64,000 bases of DNA from a bacterium (GTDB lineage: Bacteria; Verrucomicrobiota; Verrucomicrobiia; Limisphaerales; UBA11358), in NCBI GenBank assembly GCA_021780905.1, contig JAJXXW010000085.1, forward strand, positions 1-64,000. Reading direction: 5' to 3'. The number at the start of each line of letters is the position of its first letter. The stretch's first letter is position 1. The notes below the pieces were generated by a model. It was not told the origin of the DNA. It did not search any database and was given only the letters and a program-made list of their open reading frames with translations. The position numbers were made by a program, and so were the translations under genes. This document shows positions 26,599 to 35,683 of the stretch, in pieces.

Positions 26599-26940
26599 GT
26601 GAAATTTCCGGGCAAACTCAAATTTCTGTTGCGCGTCCCGCCGGTCACCCGGCCCCGGATATTCGCCGCGTTCGCCGTGGCGCTGGCGGCGGACGGCGGC
26701 CAACTCCTGCTCGGCCCGCTCGGCTGGGTGTTTCTGGATCAGGCGATTGATTGCATGACCATGATTGTGCTTAGTCGCCTCCTCGGCTTTCACGTTTTAT
26801 TTCTGCCCACCTTTGTCGTGGAACTGGTGCCGCTGCTGGAAGACCTGCCCACGTGGACCGCCTGCACGGCGGCGGTTATCGTGCTGCGCCAACGCGGGCA
26901 GAAACCCCCGCCGCCGGACCGGTCAGCCATTGAAATTTAA
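26599..26940 (+). CDS. Small hydrophobic hypothetical protein
   Basis: A 113-residue protein from a GTG at 26599; an in-frame TTG at 26563 is an alternative start. Two or three hydrophobic stretches are visible (AAFAVALAADGGQLLLGPLG and FHVLFLPTFVVELVPLL), then a polar, Pro-rich C-terminus (QKPPPPDRS). Probably a membrane protein. No family was recognised. It is divergent from serS and ends 35 bp before leuD. Confidence 0.55.
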   Translation: MKFPGKLKFLLRVPPVTRPRIFAAFAVALAADGGQLLLGPLGWVFLDQAIDCMTMIVLSRLLGFHVLFLPTFVVELVPLLEDLPTWTACTAAVIVLRQRGQKPPPPDRSAIEI

Positions 26941-26975
26941 TTGAAAACTGCGCCGGCAAGCGGCAGATTTAGGGC

Positions 26976-27530
26976 ATGACGAAATCTGTTTTCACCGGCC
27001 CCGTTTATGTGGTGCGCGACAATATTGACACCGACCAGATTATTTCGGCGCAGTTTTTGAATCTCGTGCCGACCATCGCCGAGGAATACGAGAAGCTCGG
27101 CAGCCATGCGCTCGACGGCCTGCCGGCTTCGCTTTACCCGAACCGCTACGTCAAGGAAGGCCAGATGGACAGCGACTATCCCATTGTGGTCGCCGGCAAA
27201 AATTTCGGCTGCGGCAGCTCGCGCGAACACGCGCCCATCGCGCTGGGATCGGCGAACTGCCAAGTCGTGCTGGCGGAGAGCTTTGCCCGCATCTTCTTCC
27301 GCAACTGCGTGGCTACCGGCGAGCTTTATCCCTGCGAATGCGCCGACCGCCTCTGCGACATCCTCAAGACCGGCGACGTGGTGACGGTGGACCTCGACGC
27401 AGCGACGGTGACGGCCAAGGCCACTGGCAAAGTTTACCCGTTCAAACCGCTGGGCGATGTGCGGCCGGTGGTGGACGCCGGCGGGCTGTTCAATTACGCG
27501 CGCAATAGCGGCATGATTGCGGCGAAGTAA
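26976..27530 (+). CDS. leuD: 3-isopropylmalate dehydratase small subunit
   Basis: A 184-residue aconitase-swivel protein that joins LeuC to isomerise isopropylmalate in leucine synthesis. The motifs are [19 protein letters not shown] near the start and [17 protein letters not shown] in the middle, followed by [16 protein letters not shown]. The close homologue family includes homoaconitase small subunits, so substrate is inferred. leuC is not in the window. The GH20-family gene begins eight bases later. Confidence 0.9.
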   Translation: MTKSVFTGPVYVVRDNIDTDQIISAQFLNLVPTIAEEYEKLGSHALDGLPASLYPNRYVKEGQMDSDYPIVVAGKNFGCGSSREHAPIALGSANCQVVLAESFARIFFRNCVATGELYPCECADRLCDILKTGDVVTVDLDAATVTAKATGKVYPFKPLGDVRPVVDAGGLFNYARNSGMIAAK

Positions 27531-27538
27531 ATTCGCCG

Positions 27539-29371
27539 ATGAATCTGCTCCCGCATCCCCGCTCGCTCATCCGGCGACCGGGGATTTTTCTTTTGCCGGA
27601 AGGCGATTGGCTCTCCGCCGTCAAAATCGTCCAAATTAAAAGTAGGAGCCGACGTAAGGAGGCTCAAGCTGAATCAAAGACCAGACAGAGACTCCTCACG
27701 TCGTCTCCTACAAATCATCCCGAATATTACACGTTGACGATCTCCAAAAGCGGAATTGAAATTCATTTCCAGAAAACCGCCGGAGTTCACGCCGCGCTGG
27801 CGACGCTGCGGCAACTGTTCCGCGAATACGGCCGCAAGCTGCCGTGCGTCGAAATCCGCGACTGGCCGGATTTTGCGCGGCGCGGCCTGATGCTGGACAT
27901 CTCGCGCGGCCGCGTGCCGAAGCTGGCGACGTTGCTCGACCTTGCGGAAAAGCTGGCGGATCTCAAAATCAACGAGCTGCAACTCTACACCGAACACACG
28001 TTTGCCTATCGCAAATACAAAGCCGTCTGGCAAAGCTGGGGCGCGCTCACGGCAAAGGAAATCAAAATCCTCGACGCGCGCTGCCGCGAACTCGGCATTG
28101 ATCTGGTTCCAAACCAGAATTCCTTCGGCCACTTGCGCCAGTTCCTGGAACATCCCCAACTCAGGAAACTCGCCGAGATTTCCGGGCCTTACGAGGACGC
28201 CGGCGGCGAATTTGTCCGCCGGCCGACCACACTCGCGCCGAATCATCCCGGCACCCTGCCCTTCCTGCGCGGTTTATATGACGAATTGCTACCCAGTTTT
28301 TCCAGCGGGTTTTTCAATGTCGGCGGCGACGAGCCTTGGGATTTGGGCCGGGGCCAAAGCCAACGGCTTTGCGAACGGAAAGGCCAGGGCCGCGTCTATC
28401 TCGACTTCATCAAACAACTGCATCGGGAGGTTTTGGGGCGCGGGAAAACCATGATGTTCTGGGGCGACATCATTTTGAAATATCCGGCGCTCATCCGCGA
28501 ACTGCCAAAAAACATGATCGCGCTGAACTGGGGTTACGAGGCCGATCATCCGTTCGAAAAGGAAGCCGCGCAGTTTGCCAAGGCGCAGAGGCCGTTTTAC
28601 GTTTGTCCCGGCACTTCGACCTGGCAAACGCTCATTGGCAGGCATGACAACGCCCTCGCCAATCTCCGCGCGGCGGCAAAGGCCGGCAAGAAGTTTGGCG
28701 CCATCGGTTTGCTCAACACCGACTGGGGCGACGGCGGGCATCCGCAGCCGCCGGCGGTGAGCTGGCCGCTGTTTGCCGCCGGCGCGGCGCTGGCGTGGAA
28801 CGCCAGCGCTCTGGATGAAAAAATTCTCGCCCGGGTTTTGAGCCGCGAGGTGTTTGCCGACGCCACCGGCAAAATTGCGGCGGCGGCGCTGGGGCTTGGC
28901 TTCGTCCACCAAAAACTCGGCGTGAAAGCTGTGAACGAAACGCCACTCGGCACCGTTATCGCCGCGCCCAAACCGGCGGCGCGCGAATTATTTTGCCGGA
29001 ACGGTTTGAAATGGTTCGCCAGGATTCCGGCGGAAAAAGTCCGCGCAACGATGGCGGAAATCCAAAAGCAGCGCCGGATTCTGGCGCAGGCAAAACCAAA
29101 ATCTGCCGCCGGCAATCGGCTTGCGTGGGAGTTGGATTTGGCGGCGCGGATGGCGGCGCAGTCCTGCCACTTTATGCGCTGGCAGCAGGCGGTTGCGGCC
29201 GGAAAATCGCGGGAAGCAAAAAGGCTGGCGCAGCAAGGCATCCACGAACTGCAAAAGCTGGAAAAGGATTTCAACGCCCATTGGCGGCTACGGAATAAAG
29301 CCACCCCGAAACATTCCACGCCGTTTCTCCGCTGGCGGATGGCCGATTACCGGCGCGGCGAATGGCGTTGA
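27539..29371 (+). CDS. Glycoside hydrolase family 20-like (beta-N-acetylhexosaminidase)
   Basis: A 610-residue protein with a GH20-like N-terminal domain (about 1-105) and TIM barrel. The catalytic pair Asp264-Glu265 is in FFNVGGDEPWDLG, which matches the substrate-assisted mechanism of hexosaminidases. FARRGLMLDISRGRVPKL (113-130) opens the barrel and MMFWGDIILKYP is the next strand. No signal peptide is evident, so it may be intracellular. Residues 35-58 (SRSRRKEAQAESKTRQ and following) are encoded by an inserted inverted-repeat element; they interrupt a beta strand region between VKIVQI and YYTLTIS. The C-terminal 120 residues are helical. Probably co-transcribed with leuD. Confidence 0.85.
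   Translation: MNLLPHPRSLIRRPGIFLLPEGDWLSAVKIVQIKSRSRRKEAQAESKTRQRLLTSSPTNHPEYYTLTISKSGIEIHFQKTAGVHAALATLRQLFREYGRKLPCVEIRDWPDFARRGLMLDISRGRVPKLATLLDLAEKLADLKINELQLYTEHTFAYRKYKAVWQSWGALTAKEIKILDARCRELGIDLVPNQNSFGHLRQFLEHPQLRKLAEISGPYEDAGGEFVRRPTTLAPNHPGTLPFLRGLYDELLPSFSSGFFNVGGDEPWDLGRGQSQRLCERKGQGRVYLDFIKQLHREVLGRGKTMMFWGDIILKYPALIRELPKNMIALNWGYEADHPFEKEAAQFAKAQRPFYVCPGTSTWQTLIGRHDNALANLRAAAKAGKKFGAIGLLNTDWGDGGHPQPPAVSWPLFAAGAALAWNASALDEKILARVLSREVFADATGKIAAAALGLGFVHQKLGVKAVNETPLGTVIAAPKPAARELFCRNGLKWFARIPAEKVRATMAEIQKQRRILAQAKPKSAAGNRLAWELDLAARMAAQSCHFMRWQQAVAAGKSREAKRLAQQGIHELQKLEKDFNAHWRLRNKATPKHSTPFLRWRMADYRRGEWR
27642..27711. repeat. Inverted-repeat element inserted in frame in the GH20-family gene
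   Basis: The left arm GTAGGAGCCGACGTAAGGAG (27642-27661) and the reverse complement of the right arm (27692-27711) match at 18 of 20 positions, with 30 bases between. The element is about 70 bp and keeps the reading frame open. The arm structure is that of a REP-like or MITE-like palindromic repeat. No second copy was noticed in this window. Confidence 0.85.
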
Positions 29372-29839
29372 TCACCGACCAGGAAACTGCCGGCGCGGCT
29401 AGAGCAACGGCGGTGGCGAACACTTTTTCAGAAGCGGCAAGGAGACCGCCGGCGGTTTTGGCCAGTTTTCTCTGCAAATCGTCCGCTTTTGGCACCACTG
29501 TTTCCGCCGCTTCCACTGTGGCCGGAGCGACGGCCGGCGATTGTGCTGACTACGTTGAAAGCATCACTGAAATCATCTGTGAATGGACTTGGACTTTACA
29601 TTCTCATTTTTTAAACCGCGTTCGAGAAATGGCAAAATCGGTAACGCGGCGTTTTCAATCACTCCAATAATTCCGGCTTGCTGCAGGTGGCTGCTGTTGC
29701 CATTCTTTGCGCTGAAATGATCAGCTGGAATCTTCAGTGGGCCGGGCAGTTTTTCTCCCGAATCCATTGTTCCATAGGGTTTTTGCTGGTCCGGGCGCGG
29801 GGCCATTGTCGGGCCACTTTCCATCATTGGCCGCCTTTT
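29372..29839. other. Gene-poor stretch with no recognisable gene
   Basis: About 470 bp between the GH20-family gene and the cyd remnant. Short open frames exist on both strands (for example plus 29362-29670 and minus 29573-29827), but neither shows a domain, convincing start or family pattern. It may be the decayed end of the cyd remnant or other degraded genes. Confidence 0.5.
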
Positions 29840-30225
29840 CAGGTCATTTTCATCACGTCATAGATTGCACCGTGCATCAAGAACAGAGCCATCAGCCGCA
29901 AATGGTGTGAAAATGAGTTGCCAGAAATCGATGCTCTCCGCCGGCTCGCGAAAGCGCGTGCCGACGATGTGATAGCCGGCAGGAGTTTGCATCCAGAAAT
30001 TTACGCGATAATCCACACCGCGCTGAGATGCGCGCCAAGCCAAATCATGCACGTCAAAAAAAATGTGTTTTCCGCACGGCCTGGTTCCAGCTGAACAGCA
30101 ACACCGTGAGAAAAATCGGATTCGAGGAAGAACACAAAATTGCCTGCCGTCGCCAGCGCGGTGCCGAACACATCGCCTGCGAAGGGTGAATACCTCGCCC
30201 AGTTCGTGCCAAATTCAAATTCCAG
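29840..30225 (-). pseudogene. Decayed cydA/cydB remnant (cytochrome bd oxidase)
   Basis: Reading the minus strand and changing frame gives successive pieces of CydA: LEFEFGTNWARYSPFAGDVF and TAGNFVFFLES, then in another frame VLLFSWNQAVRKTHFF, then TCMIWLGAHLSAVWIIA, then NFWMQTPAGYHIVG and DFWQLIFTPF. These are helix and quinol-loop motifs of cytochrome bd subunit I in the correct order. Directly after them, MALFLMHGAIYDVMKM resembles a subunit II (CydB) segment, implying an internal deletion that fused the two genes. The N-terminal 60-70 residues of CydA are missing; an SDR gene ends just upstream at 30236. At least three frameshifts make it non-functional. Confidence 0.85.
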
Positions 30226-30235
30226 CGCGTTCGGC

Positions 30236-31003
30236 TTAAAGTCCCGGGCTGCAGTGCATGATGCCGCCGTCGGCAAAAATGGTTGTCGCCGTCATGTAGC
30301 TGGCGCCGTCGCCAGCCAGAAACGCTACGAGGCTCGCGATTTCTTCCGGTCGCGCCATGCGTCCGAGCGGAATAGCGGCATTCAGTTTTTTCAACAGTTC
30401 CGGGTTTTGCATGGTCGAGAGATTGATCGGCGTGGCGACGGCGCCAGGGCCGACGCCGACGACGAGGATGTTGTGCGGCGCAAGTTCCACACCCGCCGTG
30501 CGCGTCAACATGCGCATGCCGCCTTTCGAAAGACAATAGGCAGCATTTCCAGGCATCGGCCAATCTTCATGCACGGACGTAATGTTGATGATGCGTCCGC
30601 CGCCGCCCTGCTTGATCATCTGCTGGGCGGCCAGTTGCGTGCCGAAAAACGCGCTCTTGAGATTGATACTCATCACCTTCTCATACTGCGCCTCGGTGGT
30701 GTCGAGAATGGACGTGCGCGTCTCGACGCCGGCGTTGTTGACCATGATGTCCACCCGCCCGAATTCCTTCACGGCGGCGGCAAACAGATTTTGCAGGTCG
30801 CCGACCTGGCTGACGTCGGCCTTCACGCCGATGACGCAATCGCCCAGCGCGTGAACCTGCTTTTCCAGTTCCAACTCGGCTTCAGGATGCGCGACGTAAT
30901 CAATGACGAGGTTCGCGCCCTGCCGGGCGAGTTCCAGCACGATGGCCATACCGATGCCGCTGTTGCCGCCGCTGACGATGGCGACTTTGCCTTTCAGACT
31001 CAT
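30236..31003 (-). CDS. SDR oxidoreductase (glucose 1-dehydrogenase-like)
   Basis: A 255-residue classical SDR. The cofactor motif is VSGGNSGIGMAIVLELARQG, then MVNNAGVETRTSILD, catalytic Ser in NITSVHEDWPMPG and Tyr-x-x-x-Lys in YCLSKGGMRMLTR. The pattern around VHEDWPMPGNAAYCLSKGG resembles bacterial glucose 1-dehydrogenases; substrate unproven. It appears intact but sits between two pseudogenes, and its 3' end abuts the cyd remnant, so its arrival may have disrupted that locus. Confidence 0.87.
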   Translation of the reverse strand: MSLKGKVAIVSGGNSGIGMAIVLELARQGANLVIDYVAHPEAELELEKQVHALGDCVIGVKADVSQVGDLQNLFAAAVKEFGRVDIMVNNAGVETRTSILDTTEAQYEKVMSINLKSAFFGTQLAAQQMIKQGGGGRIINITSVHEDWPMPGNAAYCLSKGGMRMLTRTAGVELAPHNILVVGVGPGAVATPINLSTMQNPELLKKLNAAIPLGRMARPEEIASLVAFLAGDGASYMTATTIFADGGIMHCSPGL

Positions 31004-31045
31004 AATTTTTTTCCTTGGTTGATGGGGTTAATGATTGAGCTAATT

Positions 31046-31554
31046 TTATTTCGTCATGCCCGCCTTGCGCGTGACCGCGAAAGATAACACAGCCATCGCC
31101 GCGGCGACAACTGCGGTTCCGCCGTAGATATTTTTCAAATCCCATCCCGCCGTTTGCAACGGGCCGACGCCAAACGCCGCGATACCGTAGCCGATCTGGT
31201 AAAACGCGATCAATCCGCCCGCCAGGGAGGCGGCAATGGTGGTCAGTTCCTTCTGGCCAAAACTAGTCGTCAACGGCAGCAGCGCGGAACAGCCCAGTCC
31301 CGCGAGCGCGAAAGTCAAAACGCCGAGAATCGGATTTGTTTTTGGCGCGCCCGCGCTGGCGATCAATGCAGCCGTGACGACGAGCGGCAGAATTTGGCAG
31401 ACGAGTTTTTCCGGCAGCCATTTTTCAATGGTGGCAAAAGAATGCGTTCTGCCGTAACCGTGCTCCAAAAGATTGTCAGCGCCAGCGACGATAGGGAGTT
31501 GCTCTCATAAAGATTACGCGAAAGGTAGGGTGGCCAGTCCTCTGTCGGGCACAA
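31046..31554 (-). pseudogene. Frameshifted C-terminal fragment of an MFS transporter
   Basis: Two adjacent minus frames together give one protein: YLSRNLYESNSLSSLALTIF and WSTVTAERIL in the first frame, then FATIEKWLPEKLVCQILPL and three hydrophobic helices (ILGVLTFALAGLGCSALLPL; IAASLAGGLIAFYQIGYGIA; NIYGGTAVVAAAMAVLSF) in the second. The junction falls in a short T run near 31441, where adding one T restores the frame. Only about 165 residues remain of a usual 400, so the 5' half is also lost. The helices and spacing are those of the C-terminal half of a major facilitator transporter. Confidence 0.78.
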
Positions 31555-31727
31555 AAAGATTTCCGCCGCTTATTGCGCGTTGCCGAAGTTCACTGATGTT
31601 AGTGAATCGCCCATGTCGTTGAGAAATTGATTTGGAGAAAAGCTGTCGCAAGTCAAGTTTCATTTTAAATAAATTGATGTAGAAAAAGCATTTGCTTTGA
31701 AAATGAGACTGGCGAACATTGGCGGCT

Positions 31728-31946
31728 GTGAAAGTTGATTTCCTGCCAGACGAACAGGCCAGCTCCGAACAGATTGCCGTATCGCGGCGACTGGCTCCGG
31801 CGCAGCGCTGGCACGCGGCACGCCAACTTTACTGGACGGCCCGAAAGCACAAGGCCGCCTTCATTCAAAGTCTCCATCCCGATTGGTCTCCGGAGCGGGT
31901 TTCGGTGGAAGTGCGGGAAATTTTTTCTAAAAAACGCGACGAATGA
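31728..31946 (+). CDS. Small conserved hypothetical protein (HPDW motif)
   Basis: A 72-residue basic protein from a GTG at 31728, with [20 protein letters not shown] and [18 protein letters not shown]. The pattern of a Trp/Tyr-rich helix followed by HPDW and a final amphipathic helix is one I associate with a small family of unknown function in Verrucomicrobia and Planctomycetes. Its stop overlaps the start of the next gene by four bases (ATGA), so translation is coupled to the ferredoxin fusion. Confidence 0.65.
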   Translation: MKVDFLPDEQASSEQIAVSRRLAPAQRWHAARQLYWTARKHKAAFIQSLHPDWSPERVSVEVREIFSKKRDE

Positions 31947-33523
31947 TTTCGATGAAAGATATTTTGAATCTCCGCAACGTCCGCCGCGTGGCGCAGGTGT
32001 TTTTCTTCGCGCTGTTTTTGTTTTTCGTCTTCGTCACCGACCTGCGCTATCTCAAGGGCTATCCCGTGTCGCTGTTTCTCGAACTTGATCCGCTCGTCGC
32101 GTTCGCCACGGCCATCACCACGCACACCGTTTATATGGGCTTGCTGTGGAGTCTGCTGCTGATCATTCCGACACTGCTATTCGGGCGCATTTTCTGCAAC
32201 TGGATTTGTCCTTACGGCATTCTGCATCACTTCACCGGCTGGCTGCTCGGCAAACGCCGCGCGGAGGAACGCGAGCGCATCGAGGCCAACCGCTACAAAA
32301 AGTTGTATTCGCTGAAATACGTCATCCTCATCGCGATGATCGTCGCGGCGTTTTGCCACACGCTGCAAATCGGCTGGCTTGATCCCATCTGCTTGTTTCA
32401 CCGCTCGATGAGCGTGGTCATTCTGCCGATGATCAATCTGTTTGTGCCGTCGTCCATTTACGTCCGGCAATATTTTCACGTCGGCGCGTGGGTCGTTGGC
32501 TTTATCCTGCTGTTCCTCGTCGGCATGAATGTGGTCATCCCGCGCTTTTTCTGCCGCGTGCTATGTCCGCTCGGCGCTTTTTTGGGAACGCTTTCAACTG
32601 CGGCGCTTTGGCGCATTGACCGCGACCCGACGAAATGCGTGGACTGCGATCTTTGCCTGAAAAGCTGCGAAGGCGCTTCCGACCCGCACACGCAACTTCG
32701 CAAGAGCGAATGTTTCGTCTGCTTCAACTGCATTGAGGACTGCCCGGAGGACGCGATTTCGTTCAAGTTTTTGCCGAAGCTGGAGCGCGAAATCACCGCG
32801 CCCGTGGTGCCCGCGCGCCGCGCGTTTCTCGGCACGCTGGTCGGCCTCGGCTTTTATGCCTTTGCCCGCACATCCGGCGCGAGCGACCGCAACTACGATA
32901 AAAAAGTCATCCGCCCGCCCGGCTCCGTGGAGGAAAAAGATTTTCTCGACCGCTGCATCAAATGCGACCAGTGCATCCGCACCTGTCCGACAAATGTGTT
33001 GCAACCGGCGTTGATGGAATCCGGCCTCGAAGGCATCTGGACGCCGATTCTCGACATGAAACTCGGCGCGTGCGACGTGAACTGCGTGCTCTGCGGCCAG
33101 GTTTGTCCCACCGGCGCGATCCAGCGGATTTCCATCGAGGAAAAAACCGGCACCGGGCCGTTTGCCAAGGAAGGCCCGATCAAGCTGGGCACCGCGTTCT
33201 TTGACCGTGGCCGCTGTCTGCCGTGGGCGATGGAAACGCCGTGCGTCGTCTGTGAGGAGGTTTGTCCCGTGTCGCCCAAGGCTATTTTCTCGCGCGAAGT
33301 CACCATCATCAAACGCGACGGCAACCCCATCACGCTGCGCCAGCCCTACATGGACCCGGCGCTGTGCATCGGCTGCGGCATTTGCGAGCACGAATGTCCC
33401 GTGACCGACGAAGCGGCCATCCGCGTGACCGCCGTGGGCGAAACCCGCTCCAAAGAACGTCGCCTGCTCATGGACGGCGGCGTGACCAGCGCAGTGACGG
33501 ATTTGGAAAAACGGCAAAGATAA
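31943..33523 (+). CDS. Membrane polyferredoxin (NapH-NapG/MauM-like fusion)
   Basis: A 526-residue protein. The N-terminal half has about five membrane helices and two FCNWICPYG / FCRVLCPLG motifs (near residues 84 and 203), as in NapH/NosR-type quinol oxidising proteins, then two 4Fe-4S clusters ([11 protein letters not shown] near 231; [12 protein letters not shown] near 256). A twin-Arg-like [13 protein letters not shown] (about 292) separates it from a NapG/MauM-type half with [12 protein letters not shown] (337), CVLCGQVCP (381), CVVCEEVCP (433) and [12 protein letters not shown] (474). It should move electrons between quinol and a periplasmic partner, but no nitrate, nitrous oxide or methylamine gene is nearby. 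Confidence 0.85.
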   Translation: MISMKDILNLRNVRRVAQVFFFALFLFFVFVTDLRYLKGYPVSLFLELDPLVAFATAITTHTVYMGLLWSLLLIIPTLLFGRIFCNWICPYGILHHFTGWLLGKRRAEERERIEANRYKKLYSLKYVILIAMIVAAFCHTLQIGWLDPICLFHRSMSVVILPMINLFVPSSIYVRQYFHVGAWVVGFILLFLVGMNVVIPRFFCRVLCPLGAFLGTLSTAALWRIDRDPTKCVDCDLCLKSCEGASDPHTQLRKSECFVCFNCIEDCPEDAISFKFLPKLEREITAPVVPARRAFLGTLVGLGFYAFARTSGASDRNYDKKVIRPPGSVEEKDFLDRCIKCDQCIRTCPTNVLQPALMESGLEGIWTPILDMKLGACDVNCVLCGQVCPTGAIQRISIEEKTGTGPFAKEGPIKLGTAFFDRGRCLPWAMETPCVVCEEVCPVSPKAIFSREVTIIKRDGNPITLRQPYMDPALCIGCGICEHECPVTDEAAIRVTAVGETRSKERRLLMDGGVTSAVTDLEKRQR

Positions 33524-33708
33524 TTTTATGGCCTCCGGAGAACGCCCGCGCACCGGCCGCGCCTGCGGCAGGAAATTCGAGCATCCCGTCAAGGGCAGCG
33601 CCGTCACGCGCCATTTCTAAAGGAAGCGCAGAGAATAGGGAAGGATGAGACGCCGAAAGTCTGCAGACGACATTTCCCGCAGTGCCGGCGGCGCGCGAAA
33701 ATTCCGTT

Positions 33709-35232
33709 TCAATAAACCCGGCGCAGATTGGACGGCAGGATGCCCAGTTCGTCGCGGTATTTCGCCACGGTGCGGCGGGCGATGTTGATGCCCTTCGCGG
33801 TTAGCATCTTCACCACCTCCTGATCAGACAGCGGCTTGGCGGTGTTCTCGTTCTTAAAAATCTCGGCGATCATGTCCTTGACGCTGGTGTTGGAAACGTC
33901 CGCGCCGTGGGCGTTTTGCAGGCCGGCGGTGAAGAAGTATTTCATCTCGAACACGCCCTGCGGGGTCTCGATGTATTTGCCGGAGACCGCCCGGCTCACG
34001 GTGGTTTCATGGACGCCCACCGCGTCGGCCACCTGCGACATGGTCATGGGCTTGAGGTGCGCGACGCCCTTCTCCATGAACTCGCGCTGGCGCTTGACGA
34101 TTTCCTTGCCAATGTTGCAGATGGTCGTTTGCCGCTGGTGCAGGCTCTTGATGAGAAATTTCCCGGCGCGGATTTTTTCACGGATGTAATTTCTCACCTC
34201 GGCGTTGTTCTCGCCGGCGGACATCAAATCCTTATAGACATTGCTGATGCGCAGGTGCGGAATCTGCTCGTCGTTGGTGGTGACGGTGAAATCTTCGCCG
34301 TTCTTCGCCACGAACACCTCCGGCGCGACATATTGCTCGACCACCGGCAAAAAGGCGCGGCCGGGGCGCGGTTCCAGCCGGGCGATACGGGCCAGCGCGT
34401 TCTGAATCTCGTCCACCGGCTGTCCGGTGCCGCGGGCGATGTCGGGAATTTTACGCTTGCCCAGCGCGTCCATGTGGTCGCGGATGATGCGATACTCGAT
34501 GGTTTCCGTCTTGCCGGCGCGTTCGAGCTGGATCAGCAGGCACTCGCGCAGGTCGCGCGCGCCGACGCCCGCCGGCTCGAATCCCTGGACGACTTTGAGC
34601 ACCGAGAGAATTTTTTCAACCGGCAGGTTGGCGGTCGCCGCCAGTTCCTCGACGGTGGCCATGAGGTAGCCGTAGTCGTCAATGTTGCCAATAAGCAGCT
34701 CGGCGATGGCGCGGTCTTCGTCATTCAAGTCCGTGTCGCGCACCTGCTCCAGCAAATGCTGCGCGAGCGACGCCTCGACGGTGATGGAGTTGAACATGAA
34801 CTCGCGCCGTTCCTCGTCCTCGGCGGACGAGCGTGTCACCACGTTGGTCTGCGAAAAATGGTCGCGCCAGTCCTGGTCCATCTGGACGAGCTTCTCAAAT
34901 TCCGCCTGAAAATCGTCCACGGGATCGTTGGCCAGGCGTTCGGCGGCGGCGTCAAATTTCACGTCCTCCGGCGGCTCGGCGAAATCCGGCGTGATCGGCG
35001 TCTCGCCGTCGTCGCTGCCCGGCGATTTGTCACGGGCGTCCAGTTCCTGCTCGGAAATTTCCTCGAGGACGGGGTTTTGCTGGAGTTCCTGTTGGACGAG
35101 CGCCTTGAGTTCCAGCGACGGCGCCTGGAGTAAAGCCAGCGACTGCTGGAGCTGTGGCGCCAGCACCAGCGACTGCGTCAGCCGTTGCGAAAGTTGTAAG
35201 CCTGGTCCCATCTGCGCGCGAGTATGCCCCAA
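33709..35232 (-). CDS. rpoN: RNA polymerase sigma-54 factor
   Basis: A 507-residue sigma-54. The Gln/Leu-rich region I is at the start (LQLSQRLTQSLVLAPQLQQS), followed by an acidic region II, the core-binding domain, a helix-turn-helix (MTMSQVADAVGVHETTVSRA) and the RpoN box near the end (ARRTVAKYRDELGI), which reads the -24 element. It is complete. It is divergent from hpf, an arrangement seen often, where rpoN and hpf are neighbours. Bases 33524-33708 between its end and the previous gene show nothing recognisable. Confidence 0.97.
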   Translation of the reverse strand: MGHTRAQMGPGLQLSQRLTQSLVLAPQLQQSLALLQAPSLELKALVQQELQQNPVLEEISEQELDARDKSPGSDDGETPITPDFAEPPEDVKFDAAAERLANDPVDDFQAEFEKLVQMDQDWRDHFSQTNVVTRSSAEDEERREFMFNSITVEASLAQHLLEQVRDTDLNDEDRAIAELLIGNIDDYGYLMATVEELAATANLPVEKILSVLKVVQGFEPAGVGARDLRECLLIQLERAGKTETIEYRIIRDHMDALGKRKIPDIARGTGQPVDEIQNALARIARLEPRPGRAFLPVVEQYVAPEVFVAKNGEDFTVTTNDEQIPHLRISNVYKDLMSAGENNAEVRNYIREKIRAGKFLIKSLHQRQTTICNIGKEIVKRQREFMEKGVAHLKPMTMSQVADAVGVHETTVSRAVSGKYIETPQGVFEMKYFFTAGLQNAHGADVSNTSVKDMIAEIFKNENTAKPLSDQEVVKMLTAKGINIARRTVAKYRDELGILPSNLRRVY

Positions 35233-35332
35233 ATCGGCGAAATCTCAAGTGATTTTGGCATGAATCCGGCTGTCGAACTTTTCATCAAAGGAAAAACTGG
35301 ATTTTTGCGCCCCGGCGACGCATTCTTTTTGC

Positions 35333-35683
35333 ATGAAACTTATTCTTTCCACGCACAACGTCACGCTGACCAAGGCCATTGAAGATCATGTCATCGCCAA
35401 GCTGGACAAGCTGGACCAGATGGACCAGCGCATTGTGGACGCGCGCGTCATCCTGGAACACGACCACACGCGGGTGGCCGAAAAGCAATTCAGCTGCTCC
35501 ATTCGGCTGGGCGTCCGCGGCCCCGACTTGTTTGCCAAGGATGTTGAAAACGATCTCTACGCGGCGATTGACGCCGTGGTCAAAAAAATCGAACAGCAGA
35601 TCCGCAAGCGTCACAGTAAATTCAAGGCGAAGAAACACAAGGTGGGCGCCAAAACCAAACGGATCCGCCAGGAAGCCGATTAA
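35333..35683 (+). CDS. hpf: Ribosome hibernation promoting factor, short form
   Basis: A 116-residue HPF/RaiA protein that silences ribosomes in stationary phase. The pattern MKLILSTHNVTLTKAIEDHV, then ARVILEHDHT and DLYAAIDAVVKKIEQQIRKR is typical of the beta-alpha-beta-beta-beta-alpha fold. The tail is strongly basic (KFKAKKHKVGAKTKRIR) and there is no long-form dimerisation domain. The next gene begins immediately after its stop codon. Confidence 0.93.
   Translation: MKLILSTHNVTLTKAIEDHVIAKLDKLDQMDQRIVDARVILEHDHTRVAEKQFSCSIRLGVRGPDLFAKDVENDLYAAIDAVVKKIEQQIRKRHSKFKAKKHKVGAKTKRIRQEAD

Noticed and set aside
29362-29670. A 102-codon plus-strand open frame after the GH20-family gene
   Set aside because: It overlaps the GH20 end, has low-complexity Ala/Thr/Ser content and no domain or ribosome site. 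Minus frames in the same stretch are equally unconvincing.
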